Origin: Firmicutes bacterium UBA6806
Lineage (GTDB): Bacteria > Bacillota > Clostridia > Peptostreptococcales > Acidaminobacteraceae
DNA: 64,000 bases
Assembly (NCBI GenBank): GCA_002452745.1
Contig: DKFC01000020.1
Location: 8,831 to 72,830 of the forward strand
Reading direction: 5' to 3'
The translations under genes and the position numbers were made by a program. Shown here piece after piece: positions 1 to 8,990 of the stretch (position 1 is its first letter; each line of letters starts with the position of its first letter). The notes below the pieces were generated by a model. The model was not told the DNA's origin. It made no database searches and worked only from the letters and a program-made list of their open reading frames with translations.

Positions 1-1248
1 TATCTGATATTCCGAGTTGATGTACATCTTGTAGATTTCGTCTTTTGGAACCATAAACGCCAGCGTCCACGCCTCATCATAAAATCCTTGCTCTGGTGTC
101 CATGAGACAAAGGCATCCATTTTCTTGCTAATAAAATAGTAGGATTCATCATTCAACAACACTTCTTTGATATCATTTGCCTCTGAAAAATTAAGGGTTC
201 TAATAGCTTCTATCGGACTGTCCTGTATAAACCGGCTGAATCGGTTGAATCCCGTTCCACCTTCTTTTGTGCTCTCATCAGCACTTTTTAACCCCAGCGT
301 TTCAGCACCGAAATCGTTAACTGCAAAGACATTTCCATTTGACTGTATCAACATGGCAAACCCAGAACTGCTGATTTTAATCTGTTCCACCTGCTCTATA
401 ATGGATTCGATGGCAACATCATATGCCACCTGCCCTTTAAACTGTGTGTGTGTTTTATCCCAGATGGGATAAGTCACCCCTAAGATAATTCCACCTGTGA
501 TGCCATCTTGGATGGGCTGGGAAAGACGTATTAGTTTGGGATTGCCAACTCCCTTTTCAAGCATCCGATCTGTCCACTGCTTTACCAGTCCAGGGTTAAA
601 AGTTTCCCAAACGGGCATATCATACATTTCCGGATAGACATCATAAATGCTCTTTCCAATGTCAACCCAAGGCGCCATACGTGTGTAATCCTCATCTGGC
701 CCTCCAGTAAAATAAACTTGTATCTTGTGTTTTCCGTATTTTGCAAACGACGGCATGATTAAGTCAAAAATTGACGTTTGGTCAAGTGACCTTTGCACTT
801 CTGGCTTTATGAAACCCTTATCATCGTAGAGATAACGCCCTAAAAAGACTGCTGTTGGTTCATTTGAATTATTTTGCCCCCAATTGCCATTGAAGTCGAC
901 ATTATCTTTAAAGTAGGGATTACTGGCAATCTGCCGATAAACTTCGTCTAAATGATCCGTTTGATCAAAAACCTCTTGAAAAATGCCACCAAGGATTTGA
1001 ACTTCATTTAGATAGCCATTATAATCTTCCTCGATTCTCATGCCGATTTCGTTAATGTAATTTGTATAGTACTCATCAAGCAGATAATAGAGTTCTCTGT
1101 CCATTGTCCCCAGCGTTTTATTGGTAAGCCTCTCCACGGATAAATTCGTGTATAAAACCATGGAGAACATCCCAACGACTATAAACACAATGCTGATAAA
1201 AGTGATTTTAAAATTTAGGCTACTTTTATACTTCTTATACAAATTCAT
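1..1248 (-). CDS. membrane sensor protein, N-terminal part (truncated by window edge)
   Basis: The reading frame is open from an ATG at 1248 to the first base of the window, so 416 residues are present and the C-terminal output domain lies outside. One hydrophobic segment at about residues 13-35 is followed by a long extracytoplasmic region of about 380 residues. Its layout (long helix, then two alpha/beta lobes with motifs such as GVTYPIWDKT) resembles double-Cache sensor domains of chemoreceptors, kinases or diguanylate cyclases. The start is supported by GGTTGGTGA upstream. The output type (kinase, GGDEF, phosphatase or MCP) cannot be told. The Cache assignment comes from pattern recognition only. 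Confidence 0.7.
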   Translation of the reverse strand, partial: MNLYKKYKSSLNFKITFISIVFIVVGMFSMVLYTNLSVERLTNKTLGTMDRELYYLLDEYYTNYINEIGMRIEEDYNGYLNEVQILGGIFQEVFDQTDHLDEVYRQIASNPYFKDNVDFNGNWGQNNSNEPTAVFLGRYLYDDKGFIKPEVQRSLDQTSIFDLIMPSFAKYGKHKIQVYFTGGPDEDYTRMAPWVDIGKSIYDVYPEMYDMPVWETFNPGLVKQWTDRMLEKGVGNPKLIRLSQPIQDGITGGIILGVTYPIWDKTHTQFKGQVAYDVAIESIIEQVEQIKISSSGFAMLIQSNGNVFAVNDFGAETLGLKSADESTKEGGTGFNRFSRFIQDSPIEAIRTLNFSEANDIKEVLLNDESYYFISKKMDAFVSWTPEQGFYDEAWTLAFMVPKDEIYKMYINSEYQI

Positions 1249-1306
1249 ATAGTCACCAACCCTCGTGTTTTTTTAAATTATACCCACATGGCACACGCTA
1301 ACCACT

Positions 1307-1849
1307 TTATTTAAGACATCTTGTCTTGCGAACCATTCTATCAATAGATATTTCAGTAGAATAATTTGTTATTTCCTCTAATGCCACCCATTTAATCTCA
1401 TGTGACTCATCACTTATCACCAGTGGTTTCTCTCTATTTCCTAAAAGCAAAAAGCGTATATCATAGTGATAATGTGCCGGTGCTTTTTTAGATTCTGGGA
1501 TCAGATGGACGTCCACATCAAAGATGTCTGTGGACAAGACCTTTAAATCGCTCAGCCCGGATTCCTCCTCTGCCTCCCTAAGAGCCGCTTCTAAAATCCG
1601 CTCTCCGATTTCGGTATGTCCTCCCATTTGCACCCATATGTTGAGTTTGCCATGATGCGTGAGTAAAGCGCTGTCCATTTCCTCATTTACAATCCAGGCT
1701 GATGCCGTAACATGCCCTTTACTGTTTGCCTTCCCAAAGATTTCACTGTTTGAGTTTATAAATTTGAGGGTTTCAAGAGCCGCATCCCCATCTTCGGTAT
1801 TCCGGAGGACATACGCCTCAAGCAGTTTAATCAGTTCTTCTCTATACAT
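1307..1849 (-). CDS. NUDIX hydrolase
   Basis: About 180 residues. A complete NUDIX box lies at about residues 77-99 (GGHTEIGE, then REAEEESGL, fitting Gx5Ex7REUxEExGU). The family hydrolyses nucleoside diphosphates linked to another moiety, with Mg2+ held by the glutamates of the REUxEE helix. The substrate cannot be read from the sequence. An in-frame upstream ATG at 1873 is possible, but the ATG at 1849 has GAGAGGACG at good spacing, so I prefer 1849. It lies between the sensor gene and the TPR/S41 lipoprotein on the same strand, without an obvious functional link. Confidence 0.88.
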   Translation of the reverse strand: MYREELIKLLEAYVLRNTEDGDAALETLKFINSNSEIFGKANSKGHVTASAWIVNEEMDSALLTHHGKLNIWVQMGGHTEIGERILEAALREAEEESGLSDLKVLSTDIFDVDVHLIPESKKAPAHYHYDIRFLLLGNREKPLVISDESHEIKWVALEEITNYSTEISIDRMVRKTRCLK

Positions 1850-1909
1850 TTTTCGTCCTCTCTCTTTTATCATTTGCTCTGAGACGGCACCGTATTGAGC
1901 TGGCCCCTT

Positions 1910-3841
1910 TTACTGGTATATCAGTGCCTTTGCCTTTTCGTAACTTGGTGCACTTAACTGAATATCCGGATCAATGCCCTTATTATGAATATTGTTCTGC
2001 CTGATGTTGATGTAATGATTCACAACAAACAGTGCAAAATCGTCTTTTTCATTGCTATAGACACTCTGTCCCACGCCTTTTCCAAACGTTTTTTCACCGA
2101 TTAAGACGACGCCATCCAGATACGTTTTAAGGCCGAGCGCCACTATTTCCGAACAGCTGGCTGTCTCCCCATCCACTAAAACATATATCTTTTTAAAGGG
2201 TTTGGCATACTCATCAGAATAAAAGGGTTCACTGGTACCGTCTTTATAAATCTCACTGAAGGTGACACAGTAGGGCAACAATTCATCCAACACCTCATAC
2301 CCACTGTAAGTATCACCGCCGCCGTTTCCTGTCAAATCCAGTATCATATTGTGCTCTGAGAACTCACCAATCTCTCTCATAGCCTCTCTAAACTCAATTC
2401 CAGTTGTATCTGTAAATGTATTTATGGTCACAACAGCATCGCCGTATTCATTAATATCGCTCGTCACAGATGCCATTTCATTTTCTGCTTTATAGAGTTC
2501 ATAATAGTTGCCGCCTATGATAAATGAAAAATTATCGTCACCATCAATGCAGTTGTAAAAGGCCTCCGTCAGTTCCTCACCTGTCATGCTTCCATCATCC
2601 GAAAGCAATTGATCGAGTGCCTTTTGGTCGTAATCATATAGGTACTTTTTCTCCACAAAGTGTGCAATTTGAACTCCAATTGGCAACGCCTTCTCATTGA
2701 TTAGAGAGCTGAGTGCCGCATCAGAATCATCTGGATGTTCAATATTGCTCAGATACTGCTCCGCCATGTCGTAGTTCCCTAATTTATAATAATCCAAGGC
2801 AATATAATAGCTTAAAAAGTCATCCTCTTCTTCATAGAGTTTCCCATATGTCATAATTGACTTTTCGTAATTGCCTTTATCCGAGTAGGCAAATGCCACC
2901 ATAAGGGTTGCATTATAATTGCTATCTCCGCTTTCAATCAGCTGATTTCCCAATTCTAAACAAGCCTCGTATTGATAATTTCTATAATAAGCCGACACCA
3001 TCATCTGCTTGATTGGAAGCGGCAGCGTCTGCACATCCATATCAGAAACGAGGTTTAGAAGTTCTTCATAACAGGTGTTGTCATCTATCCATATTGCAAA
3101 GTATCTGGCGTTCTCCTCTTCGTCCCAGTTTTCAGAGTATGCTTTTAGAGCGGAAGCTAGTTCAGCCTCTGTTCCCTCACTGTAAATCGAATCTAAATCA
3201 AGATACATGGTCTTGGGTTCATCTGGAAAGAAATTCAGCAGGTATTTTAAGTCTTTATTATATGCCTCTTTGTCTTCAATGGCTTCATTGGATAAAGCTC
3301 TGTAAAAATATCCATCGACGTCATCTGGACATGTGTTTATATACACATCAAAAGCATCGACCGCCTCTTCATAATTTCCAAGCAAATAATAGGCCTTTCC
3401 AACGCCATACAGAGCAAATTCTTGGCTGTCATTATAATCCAGGGCTTTACGATAAGCAGTCAGGGCATCGGATTCTCTTTCAAACTCCATAAGTGCGTTG
3501 CCATAATTTACATAATTATTATCATTTGTAAACTCTCCTGACACTGACAGCTCGCCATATTTAAGTGCAGCGTCATAATCTCCAGCTGAATAACTCGACC
3601 AAGAAAGGTTGTTGTAAAGTTTGTTGACCAATTCTCCATTGTCTTTATCCACAATTTCAAGTGCATGTGTAAAGGTCTCATACGCGCCTTGGTAGTCTTC
3701 TTCATCCATCTGGTCGATGCCTTTTTGATTGAGATCATACACCGACTCACTGTCATTGCTGCTACCAGATGCAGAGCAACCTGCTAAAATCAAGATAAAG
3801 CAAAGGGTACTCATCAGGGTAATTCTTATTCTGTTTTTCAT
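1910..3841 (-). CDS. lipoprotein with TPR repeats and C-terminal S41-type peptidase domain
   Basis: 643 residues. A signal peptide ends in a lipobox (ILAGC, Cys22), so the protein should be lipid-anchored outside the membrane. Residues of about 35-370 form tandem TPR-like helical repeats (for example EDYQGAYETFTHALEI and GNYEEAVDAFDVYINT). The C-terminal part from about residue 440 resembles tail-specific (C-terminal processing) peptidases. It carries GETASCSEI with a probable nucleophile Ser562 and GEKTFGKG with a probable general base Lys588, spaced as in the CtpA/Prc family. No PDZ domain was recognised between the two parts, which is unusual for CtpA. An envelope protease recruiting its substrate through TPRs is an inference. 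Confidence 0.85.
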   Translation of the reverse strand: MKNRIRITLMSTLCFILILAGCSASGSSNDSESVYDLNQKGIDQMDEEDYQGAYETFTHALEIVDKDNGELVNKLYNNLSWSSYSAGDYDAALKYGELSVSGEFTNDNNYVNYGNALMEFERESDALTAYRKALDYNDSQEFALYGVGKAYYLLGNYEEAVDAFDVYINTCPDDVDGYFYRALSNEAIEDKEAYNKDLKYLLNFFPDEPKTMYLDLDSIYSEGTEAELASALKAYSENWDEEENARYFAIWIDDNTCYEELLNLVSDMDVQTLPLPIKQMMVSAYYRNYQYEACLELGNQLIESGDSNYNATLMVAFAYSDKGNYEKSIMTYGKLYEEEDDFLSYYIALDYYKLGNYDMAEQYLSNIEHPDDSDAALSSLINEKALPIGVQIAHFVEKKYLYDYDQKALDQLLSDDGSMTGEELTEAFYNCIDGDDNFSFIIGGNYYELYKAENEMASVTSDINEYGDAVVTINTFTDTTGIEFREAMREIGEFSEHNMILDLTGNGGGDTYSGYEVLDELLPYCVTFSEIYKDGTSEPFYSDEYAKPFKKIYVLVDGETASCSEIVALGLKTYLDGVVLIGEKTFGKGVGQSVYSNEKDDFALFVVNHYINIRQNNIHNKGIDPDIQLSAPSYEKAKALIYQ

Positions 3842-3906
3842 TCTGTTCTCCTATGTAACGTTTAAATTGTGTCGTTGCTCAAATAAATCTCTCATTAAAA
3901 TATTCC

Positions 3907-3936
3907 ATAAAAAAGAATTGAGCAAGCTCAATTCTT
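3907..3936 (-). terminator. rho-independent terminator after the NUDIX gene at 3955-4386
   Basis: A perfect 10-bp stem, AGAATTGAGC / GCTCAATTCT with a 2-base loop, is followed on the minus strand by a run of six Ts. Confidence 0.88.
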
Positions 3937-3954
3937 CTGTATTGCGCAAAGCCG

Positions 3955-4386
3955 TTATGCCTTTAAAACCGCTGTGGTCTCCATGATGTACTCTTGGACA
4001 AAAGGCGTAAAGGCATCCACATTCACATCTGATATGTCCACCCAATCTACAACGACGTCATCTTCTCCGGACTTAACCGATTCAGTTGAATGAACCATCA
4101 CTTCAAATAAGAAGCCCACATGATGAAGGGTGATGTTGCTACCTTCTTCCTTATAGTTTACCACGACTGCATCTGATTTTAAAAATTTATACGACTTTAT
4201 TTCAAGTCCCGTTTCTTCTAAAATCTCCCTTATCAACGTCGTGTCAGGCACCTCGCCAAATTCGATTTTACCCCCAGGGAAATCCCACAGGTCATCATAA
4301 GGTGCACCTTTTTTTTTCACAAGCAAGACTCTTTGATCGTTTCGAATGATTCCATAGACCCCAAAGTATTGCAATCTCTGATACAT
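3955..4386 (-). CDS. NUDIX hydrolase (MutT-like)
   Basis: 143 residues with a full NUDIX box at about residues 37-59 (GGKIEFGEVPDT, then REILEETGL). This size is typical of MutT-type enzymes that clean up nucleotides or process nucleotide sugars and cofactors; the substrate is unknown. The N-terminal strand VYGIIRNDQRVLLVKKK is typical of the fold. A strong terminator follows. It is the second NUDIX gene within 3 kb, but the two proteins are dissimilar outside the box, so this is not a recent duplication. Confidence 0.88.
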   Translation of the reverse strand: MYQRLQYFGVYGIIRNDQRVLLVKKKGAPYDDLWDFPGGKIEFGEVPDTTLIREILEETGLEIKSYKFLKSDAVVVNYKEEGSNITLHHVGFLFEVMVHSTESVKSGEDDVVVDWVDISDVNVDAFTPFVQEYIMETTAVLKA

Positions 4387-4440
4387 AGTTCACACTCCTA
4401 CATGGATTTAATGCTTAATCCTATTGTCTCAGCCGCCATA

Positions 4441-4632
4441 TCATTTGTCAATACCACCTTGCATGTGGACATCCATTAAATCCAATCTCTGCTCTATCCG
4501 ATCAAGTCGATCATCCAATCTGTCGATTTTCTGAATGCATTTGAACATAAATAGAAATGCCATAAAAACTACAACTATTTTAAAAATTGAATAAATTGTA
4601 CTTAAAACCATAAAAAAAGTCATTGCATACAT
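4441..4632 (-). CDS. small single-pass membrane protein with coiled-coil tail
   Basis: 63 residues. The start has GGAGG at good spacing, which argues for a real gene. Residues of about 8-32 are strongly hydrophobic, and about 33-55 form a charged heptad-like helix (KIDRLDDRLDRIEQRLDLMD) that looks like a short coiled coil. No family was recognised. It may be co-transcribed with the 4712-5155 gene just upstream. Confidence 0.7.
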   Translation of the reverse strand: MYAMTFFMVLSTIYSIFKIVVVFMAFLFMFKCIQKIDRLDDRLDRIEQRLDLMDVHMQGGIDK

Positions 4633-4711
4633 TTGAGCCGCCTCCGCTGTTTTTTGTCTCCTAATTATACATCCTCTATTACATAAAATGTAGTCTATAT
4701 TTAAGTCCTAC

Positions 4712-5155
4712 TCATCTTGCCTCATCTGATTGAATTCGATAGACGTACTCAGCTAAGTTGCCACCATCTGCCTCTATTCTCCTAATCTTTTCAATAAGCG
4801 CCAACTGAGCGCGTCTCACTTTCTTGTCATTGCTGACTATTTTCTTTCTCCTGAGATGCAACAGCTGTCTGACAAAGAGTTCAAACGCCACAGCCTCTGT
4901 TTTAGCCGATGCCACAATATCCGCTTTTTCAATCATGATGATAACCCTCCCATTTCGCCTGAACTGGTCGGCATCTATGCGTTTGAATTTCTCTATATTT
5001 CTCCCCATAACATCACTCACTATGGGCTTTACGAGCTGTGATGTGTCCTCTAAGATTCCCAAATACCGAATAACTCCCAGTGCAGCAGAAGGCACTTTTT
5101 TTGCCAAAGGCTTAACCACTTTTAATTTTGACGCAAGTCCCTTTATCTTTTTCAT
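4712..5155 (-). CDS. hypothetical basic protein
   Basis: About 147 residues, rich in Lys and Arg, predicted mostly helical, with no signal peptide or membrane segment. It starts MKKIKGLASK; in-frame ATGs up to 5197 exist, but only the 5155 start has an AGAGG upstream (spacing about 10). It contains a long amphipathic stretch around LFVRQLLHLRRKKIV. I do not recognise the family. It precedes the small membrane-protein gene on the same strand. Confidence 0.6.
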   Translation of the reverse strand: MKKIKGLASKLKVVKPLAKKVPSAALGVIRYLGILEDTSQLVKPIVSDVMGRNIEKFKRIDADQFRRNGRVIIMIEKADIVASAKTEAVAFELFVRQLLHLRRKKIVSNDKKVRRAQLALIEKIRRIEADGGNLAEYVYRIQSDEAR

Positions 5156-5251
5156 ATATTTTAATCCTCTCATCATCTTCTCTAAAAATACTTTCATACT
5201 ACTATTTTACCAATTTGTGACCAATAATAAAGGGAAATTATTCAAATATAC

Positions 5252-5291
5252 ATGCAAAGAGAGCATATGCTGCAATATGCTCTCTTTGCGT
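5252..5291 (-). terminator. long perfect hairpin downstream of the 5314-6492 amidohydrolase gene
   Basis: Fifteen perfectly paired bases (GCAAAGAGAGCATAT / ATATGCTCTCTTTGC) surround a 6-base loop, 25 bp after the stop codon. The T-tract is poor, so it may be an mRNA 3'-end stabilising hairpin rather than an efficient intrinsic terminator. Confidence 0.6.
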
Positions 5292-5313
5292 CAAGAAAAT
5301 ATCAATTTATCGG

Positions 5314-6492
5314 TTAATTTGAATTTAAAAAGTCATAGGCAAATCTAAAATAGAGTTTCATGCCAATTTCAAGGCTGCGCTCATCAATATTAAATTTAGG
5401 ATGATGATGAGGGTAGTTCTTCTGCAGATCAGCATGTCCAGCCCCTACAAATGCCATAACACCAGGAATCTGCTTTAAATAATAGGCCATATCTTCGCTT
5501 CCCGTTGTCTTTTCCAGTGCCACCAGTCCGCTATCTCCAACAATTTGACGTGCCGAATCGGCGACGATTTCAGTGAGGATAAAATCGTTTTCTGTGGCAG
5601 GTGTTCCCCTTTGTATGGTGACCTCGGCCCTTGCTCTGTGCGTTTCAGCAGTTTTAACAGCATGCCTTTCAATCGCCTCCGCAAACCGGTCTCTTGCCTC
5701 TTCTCCATAGCATCTTAGCGTCCCCTCTAAATGCGCTTTTTCGGGGATGATGTTAAACCTCGTTCCACACTTCAGCTCACCTATTGTGAATACCACCGAT
5801 TCCAGCGGGTCCTTTTCTCTGCTTAAAATCGTCTGTGATCCCATGATAAATTCTGAGGCAACCACCACTGGGTCCACCGTCTGATTGGGCATAGAACCAT
5901 GACCGCCCTTTCCATAAAAATCTATGATAACATAATCTCCTGAAGCCATCCTCGGCCCAGGCTGAACGTTGATTTTTCCACATGCCACATCACTCCAAAG
6001 GTGAATGCCCAATATGGCATCCACCCCTTCAAGTGCGCCTTCTTCAATCATGAGCTTTGCACCTTCTACGAGTTCTTCAGCAGGTTGAAAGAGCAGTTTC
6101 ACAGTACCGTTCAATTCAGATTTCACCGCATTTAGAGCTTTGGCAGTGCCGAGCAGCATCGCCGCATGACCATCGTGCCCGCAAGCATGCATGACACCTT
6201 CTCTTCGTGATTTAAAACTGACATCACTGAGTTCAGTCACTGATAGAGCATCCATATCCGCCCTAAGCGCCACAGTCTTTCCAGGATTACCCCCTTCAAT
6301 CGTCGCAAGGATTCCCGTTTTGGCTATAGCCCTCCAACGAATTCCCGCTTTATCAAGCTCTTCTTTGATTCGAGCTGATGTCCTTATTTCTTGCCAGCTG
6401 ACTTCAGGGTTTTGGTGAAATTCACGTCGCATAGCGACAACATATTCTGTTTGAGCCTCCAATAGTACCTCTAGCCTGTTCATCAACGCCAT
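5314..6492 (-). CDS. M20-family amidohydrolase (N-acyl-amino acid or hippurate hydrolase type)
   Basis: 392 residues, the usual length of the M20D group (HipO, IAA-amino acid hydrolases, N-acetyldiaminopimelate deacetylase). Metal-binding motifs are visible: MHACGHDGH at about residue 99, the catalytic QPAEE, HLW in the GIHLW motif, and HHHPKFNIDE near the C-terminus. GGHGSMPNQ marks the dimerisation domain. The reaction is amide-bond hydrolysis releasing an amino acid; the exact acyl group cannot be told. It is the last gene of a minus-strand set with two other M20 enzymes and a transporter. The start is preceded by GGAGGTGTG. Confidence 0.9.
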   Translation of the reverse strand: MALMNRLEVLLEAQTEYVVAMRREFHQNPEVSWQEIRTSARIKEELDKAGIRWRAIAKTGILATIEGGNPGKTVALRADMDALSVTELSDVSFKSRREGVMHACGHDGHAAMLLGTAKALNAVKSELNGTVKLLFQPAEELVEGAKLMIEEGALEGVDAILGIHLWSDVACGKINVQPGPRMASGDYVIIDFYGKGGHGSMPNQTVDPVVVASEFIMGSQTILSREKDPLESVVFTIGELKCGTRFNIIPEKAHLEGTLRCYGEEARDRFAEAIERHAVKTAETHRARAEVTIQRGTPATENDFILTEIVADSARQIVGDSGLVALEKTTGSEDMAYYLKQIPGVMAFVGAGHADLQKNYPHHHPKFNIDERSLEIGMKLYFRFAYDFLNSN

Positions 6493-6523
6493 CTCACACC
6501 TCCTATGGGTTCTCTACTTCCAA

Positions 6524-7690
6524 CTATTTCTCTTTTAGAAACTCCAACGCATATTGTGCGTATAAGCCCGCTGCCACGCTGAGACCATCTTCATCAATAT
6601 CAAATTTTGGATGGTGGTGTGGATAATAGGGAATCTTGGCTTCATTTTGAGTGCCAACAAAGGCAAATGCCGCTGGAACTTCCCTTGTGTAATAAGAAAA
6701 GTCCTCACCGCCAGTGGTTTTTTCGTATGTGATGAGTGTTTCTTTTCCAAACAGGGTTTCCACAGCTCTTTCACCTATTTTAGACATTTTTTCATCATTG
6801 ATGGTCGGAACGACTAATTGTTTATAGTCCAGTACCGCTGTGGCTCTATACGCCTCAGCAGTGTGGTTAATAACACGTCTCATCATATCCTCAAACGAAT
6901 CGTTGACCTCCATGCTAAAGCATCTGGTTGTTCCTTCTAGATAGGCTTCGCCTGCAAGGACATTAAATCTAGTGCCTGCGTTGAAAATTCCAATGGTGAG
7001 AACAGCTGGATCAAGTGGGCTGATTTCTCTGCTGACCAGTGACTGAAGCGCAGAGACAATGGCTGAACCCACTACCACAGCATCAACCCCTTGATGTGGC
7101 ATCGACCCGTGACCGCCTTTTCCCTGAACTTTTATGTTAAAAATACCCGCTGAAGCCATCCTCGGTCCAGCTTCTATCGAAATTCTGCCCACTGGCGCAT
7201 CGTTCCAAAGGTGAATCCCGAAAATACCGTCAACCTCTTTGAGTTCGCCTTCTTCTATGAGTTTTTTCGCGCCATCTGCGGTCTCCTCGCCAGGCTGAAA
7301 CAACAGCTTCACCTGTCCATCAAAAGTTCCAGAAAGGTCTTTGAGCACTTTGGCAGCTGTCAAAAGACCCGCTGCATGTCCATCGTGACCACAGCCATGC
7401 ATAAAGCCTGGATTTTGGGATTTATACGGCACTTCGTTCATTTCAGTCAAATCAAGTGCATCTATATCCGCTCTCAGGGCAATGGTCTTACCAGGCGCTT
7501 TCCCCTTTATAATTCCAACAACGCCTGTTCCAGCTGCTTTTCTACACTCTATGCCCATCTTTTCAAGTTCTTCTACAATCCTATCAGATGTCCTGAACTC
7601 CTTCATACTGGGTTCTGGATTCATATGAAATTCTCTTCTCATATCCACTGCATATGATTTATACTGGTTTAATAATTTTTCTACTGTCAT
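6524..7690 (-). CDS. M20-family amidohydrolase (paralogue of the neighbouring gene)
   Basis: 388 residues from the ATG at 7690, which overlaps the stop of the upstream gene as ATGA and has GGGAGG in front. Longer in-frame starts are less likely. It carries MHGCGHDGHAAG, QPGEE, GIHLW, GKGGHGSMPHQ and HHHPKFDIDE, the same metal and dimerisation motifs as the next gene, and is clearly similar along its full length. It probably arose by tandem duplication and may hydrolyse a related but different N-acyl amino acid. Confidence 0.9.
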   Translation of the reverse strand: MTVEKLLNQYKSYAVDMRREFHMNPEPSMKEFRTSDRIVEELEKMGIECRKAAGTGVVGIIKGKAPGKTIALRADIDALDLTEMNEVPYKSQNPGFMHGCGHDGHAAGLLTAAKVLKDLSGTFDGQVKLLFQPGEETADGAKKLIEEGELKEVDGIFGIHLWNDAPVGRISIEAGPRMASAGIFNIKVQGKGGHGSMPHQGVDAVVVGSAIVSALQSLVSREISPLDPAVLTIGIFNAGTRFNVLAGEAYLEGTTRCFSMEVNDSFEDMMRRVINHTAEAYRATAVLDYKQLVVPTINDEKMSKIGERAVETLFGKETLITYEKTTGGEDFSYYTREVPAAFAFVGTQNEAKIPYYPHHHPKFDIDEDGLSVAAGLYAQYALEFLKEK

Positions 7691-8925
7691 GATGACCTCC
7701 CTAGCGCAATTACAGTATGACATATGACCTCTATTCCCTTTTGAAGGGCATCATAGTCAGTCCATTCCTCCTTACAGTGACTTCTTCCCTCTTTGCTGGG
7801 AACAAAGATCAATCCAGTGTCCACTACCGATGCCATAATCATCGCATCGTGACCAGCGCCACTTGACATTTCTTTATAGCTTATTCCCAGTTTTTCAGAA
7901 CTCTCTCTAAGAGCCTTTTCAACGGATTCTGCCAGTCTTGTTGGCTTTACTGTAAGCAATGTCTCTATTTCAAATTGAAGCTGTCCACGTTCAGACAATG
8001 CCTTCAATTGACTTTCAATTTTATGGTGAACCCCTTCTACTGAGAGGGCATTTTTTGATCTGATGTCCACAGTAAACTCAGCCACCCCAGGAACAATATT
8101 CGCCGCACACGGTTTGATATTTAAAACCCCTACAGTTGCAACCGTTCCATCATTTGTTGCATTTGCGAATTGAGGGATCTTAGCAATGACTTCCGCCGCA
8201 GCCTGCAAAGCATCACATCTAAGGTGCATCGGTGTCGTCCCCGCGTGATCGGGCCTTCCAACGATCTTGACACTTAATTGCCTGATGCCGACAACCTCCT
8301 TGACGATTCCCACTTCTATGGCTTCTTGCTCCAATACAGGGCCTTGTTCAATATGAAGTTCTATGAAAGCTTTGATGTCCTCTGGGTTTCTCTTCGCCTC
8401 CTCAATTCGCTTTGGATCAAATCCAAAGGCAGAGAGAGCATCAGACATGGAAATTCCATGTGAGTCCTTATTTGTCATCAACTCTTCGTAAGTGACCACA
8501 CCAGTCATGGCACGACTTCCATAGAGTCCAGCACCAAATCGACCGCCTTCTTCCTCAATCAGTGCCGCAAACTCCACTGTATTTTTTAACTCTATTTCAC
8601 TTTCTGAGATAACTCTCAAAATTTCAAGCCCCATGACAACACCTGCTGGACCATCGAAATTGCCACCGTTTTTTACGGAGTCGAAATGTGATCCAATCAT
8701 AATGACTGGTAGAGTCGGTTCTGTTCCCTCTAACCTTCCAAATAGATTCCCTGCCGCATCTTCATAGGGGATAATTCCGAGTTTATTCAGTTCTCCCTTT
8801 AGATACTCTCTAGCGCCTCTGTCGGCCTCTGTAAGAGAAAATCGAGTCAACCCATTTTCCCTTGTGGCATTGAAATTGGACAGTGCCTCAATATCGCTTT
8901 GAATTCTCTCTAAATTTGTCAACAT
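7687..8925 (-). CDS. M20 Zn-dependent hydrolase of the N-carbamoyl-L-amino acid hydrolase / allantoate amidohydrolase type
   Basis: About 412 residues. Motifs GSHFDSVKNGGNFDG (metal ligands), EEEGGRFGAGLYGSR and IELHIEQGPVLE are diagnostic of the HyuC/AllC/beta-ureidopropionase group. These enzymes remove carbamoyl, ureido or formyl groups from amino acids. The frame continues upstream to a TTG at 8982, but that part contains a hairpin and has no ribosome binding site; the ATG at 8925 has AGAAGGCAGG. It is coupled to the next gene by an ATGA overlap. Substrate assignment within the group is not possible from sequence alone. Confidence 0.88.
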   Translation of the reverse strand: MLTNLERIQSDIEALSNFNATRENGLTRFSLTEADRGAREYLKGELNKLGIIPYEDAAGNLFGRLEGTEPTLPVIMIGSHFDSVKNGGNFDGPAGVVMGLEILRVISESEIELKNTVEFAALIEEEGGRFGAGLYGSRAMTGVVTYEELMTNKDSHGISMSDALSAFGFDPKRIEEAKRNPEDIKAFIELHIEQGPVLEQEAIEVGIVKEVVGIRQLSVKIVGRPDHAGTTPMHLRCDALQAAAEVIAKIPQFANATNDGTVATVGVLNIKPCAANIVPGVAEFTVDIRSKNALSVEGVHHKIESQLKALSERGQLQFEIETLLTVKPTRLAESVEKALRESSEKLGISYKEMSSGAGHDAMIMASVVDTGLIFVPSKEGRSHCKEEWTDYDALQKGIEVICHTVIALGRSS

Positions 8926-8953
8926 CGCAACCTGCCTTCTTGATGATTGGTTA

Positions 8954-8982
8954 AAATCAGCGCTTTCTAAAGAAAGCGCCAA
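8954..8982 (-). promoter_or_regulatory. intercistronic hairpin between the transporter and hydrolase genes
   Basis: A perfect 8-bp stem with a 4-base loop (GCGCTTTC / GAAAGCGC) sits about 10 bp after the transporter stop and 35 bp before the hydrolase start. The T-run after it is weak (TGATTTTAA), so partial termination or RNA processing that sets unequal expression is more likely than full termination. Confidence 0.5.
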
Positions 8983-8990
8983 TTATAATT

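Noticed and set aside
3013..3492. 159-codon frame opposite the TPR/S41 lipoprotein gene.
   Set aside because: It lies wholly inside a well-supported gene, has no ribosome binding site, and its composition matches a complementary-frame shadow.
8926..8982. Extended TTG start for the N-carbamoyl hydrolase.
   Set aside because: The extra segment contains an intercistronic hairpin and has no ribosome binding site; the ATG at 8925 is better supported.
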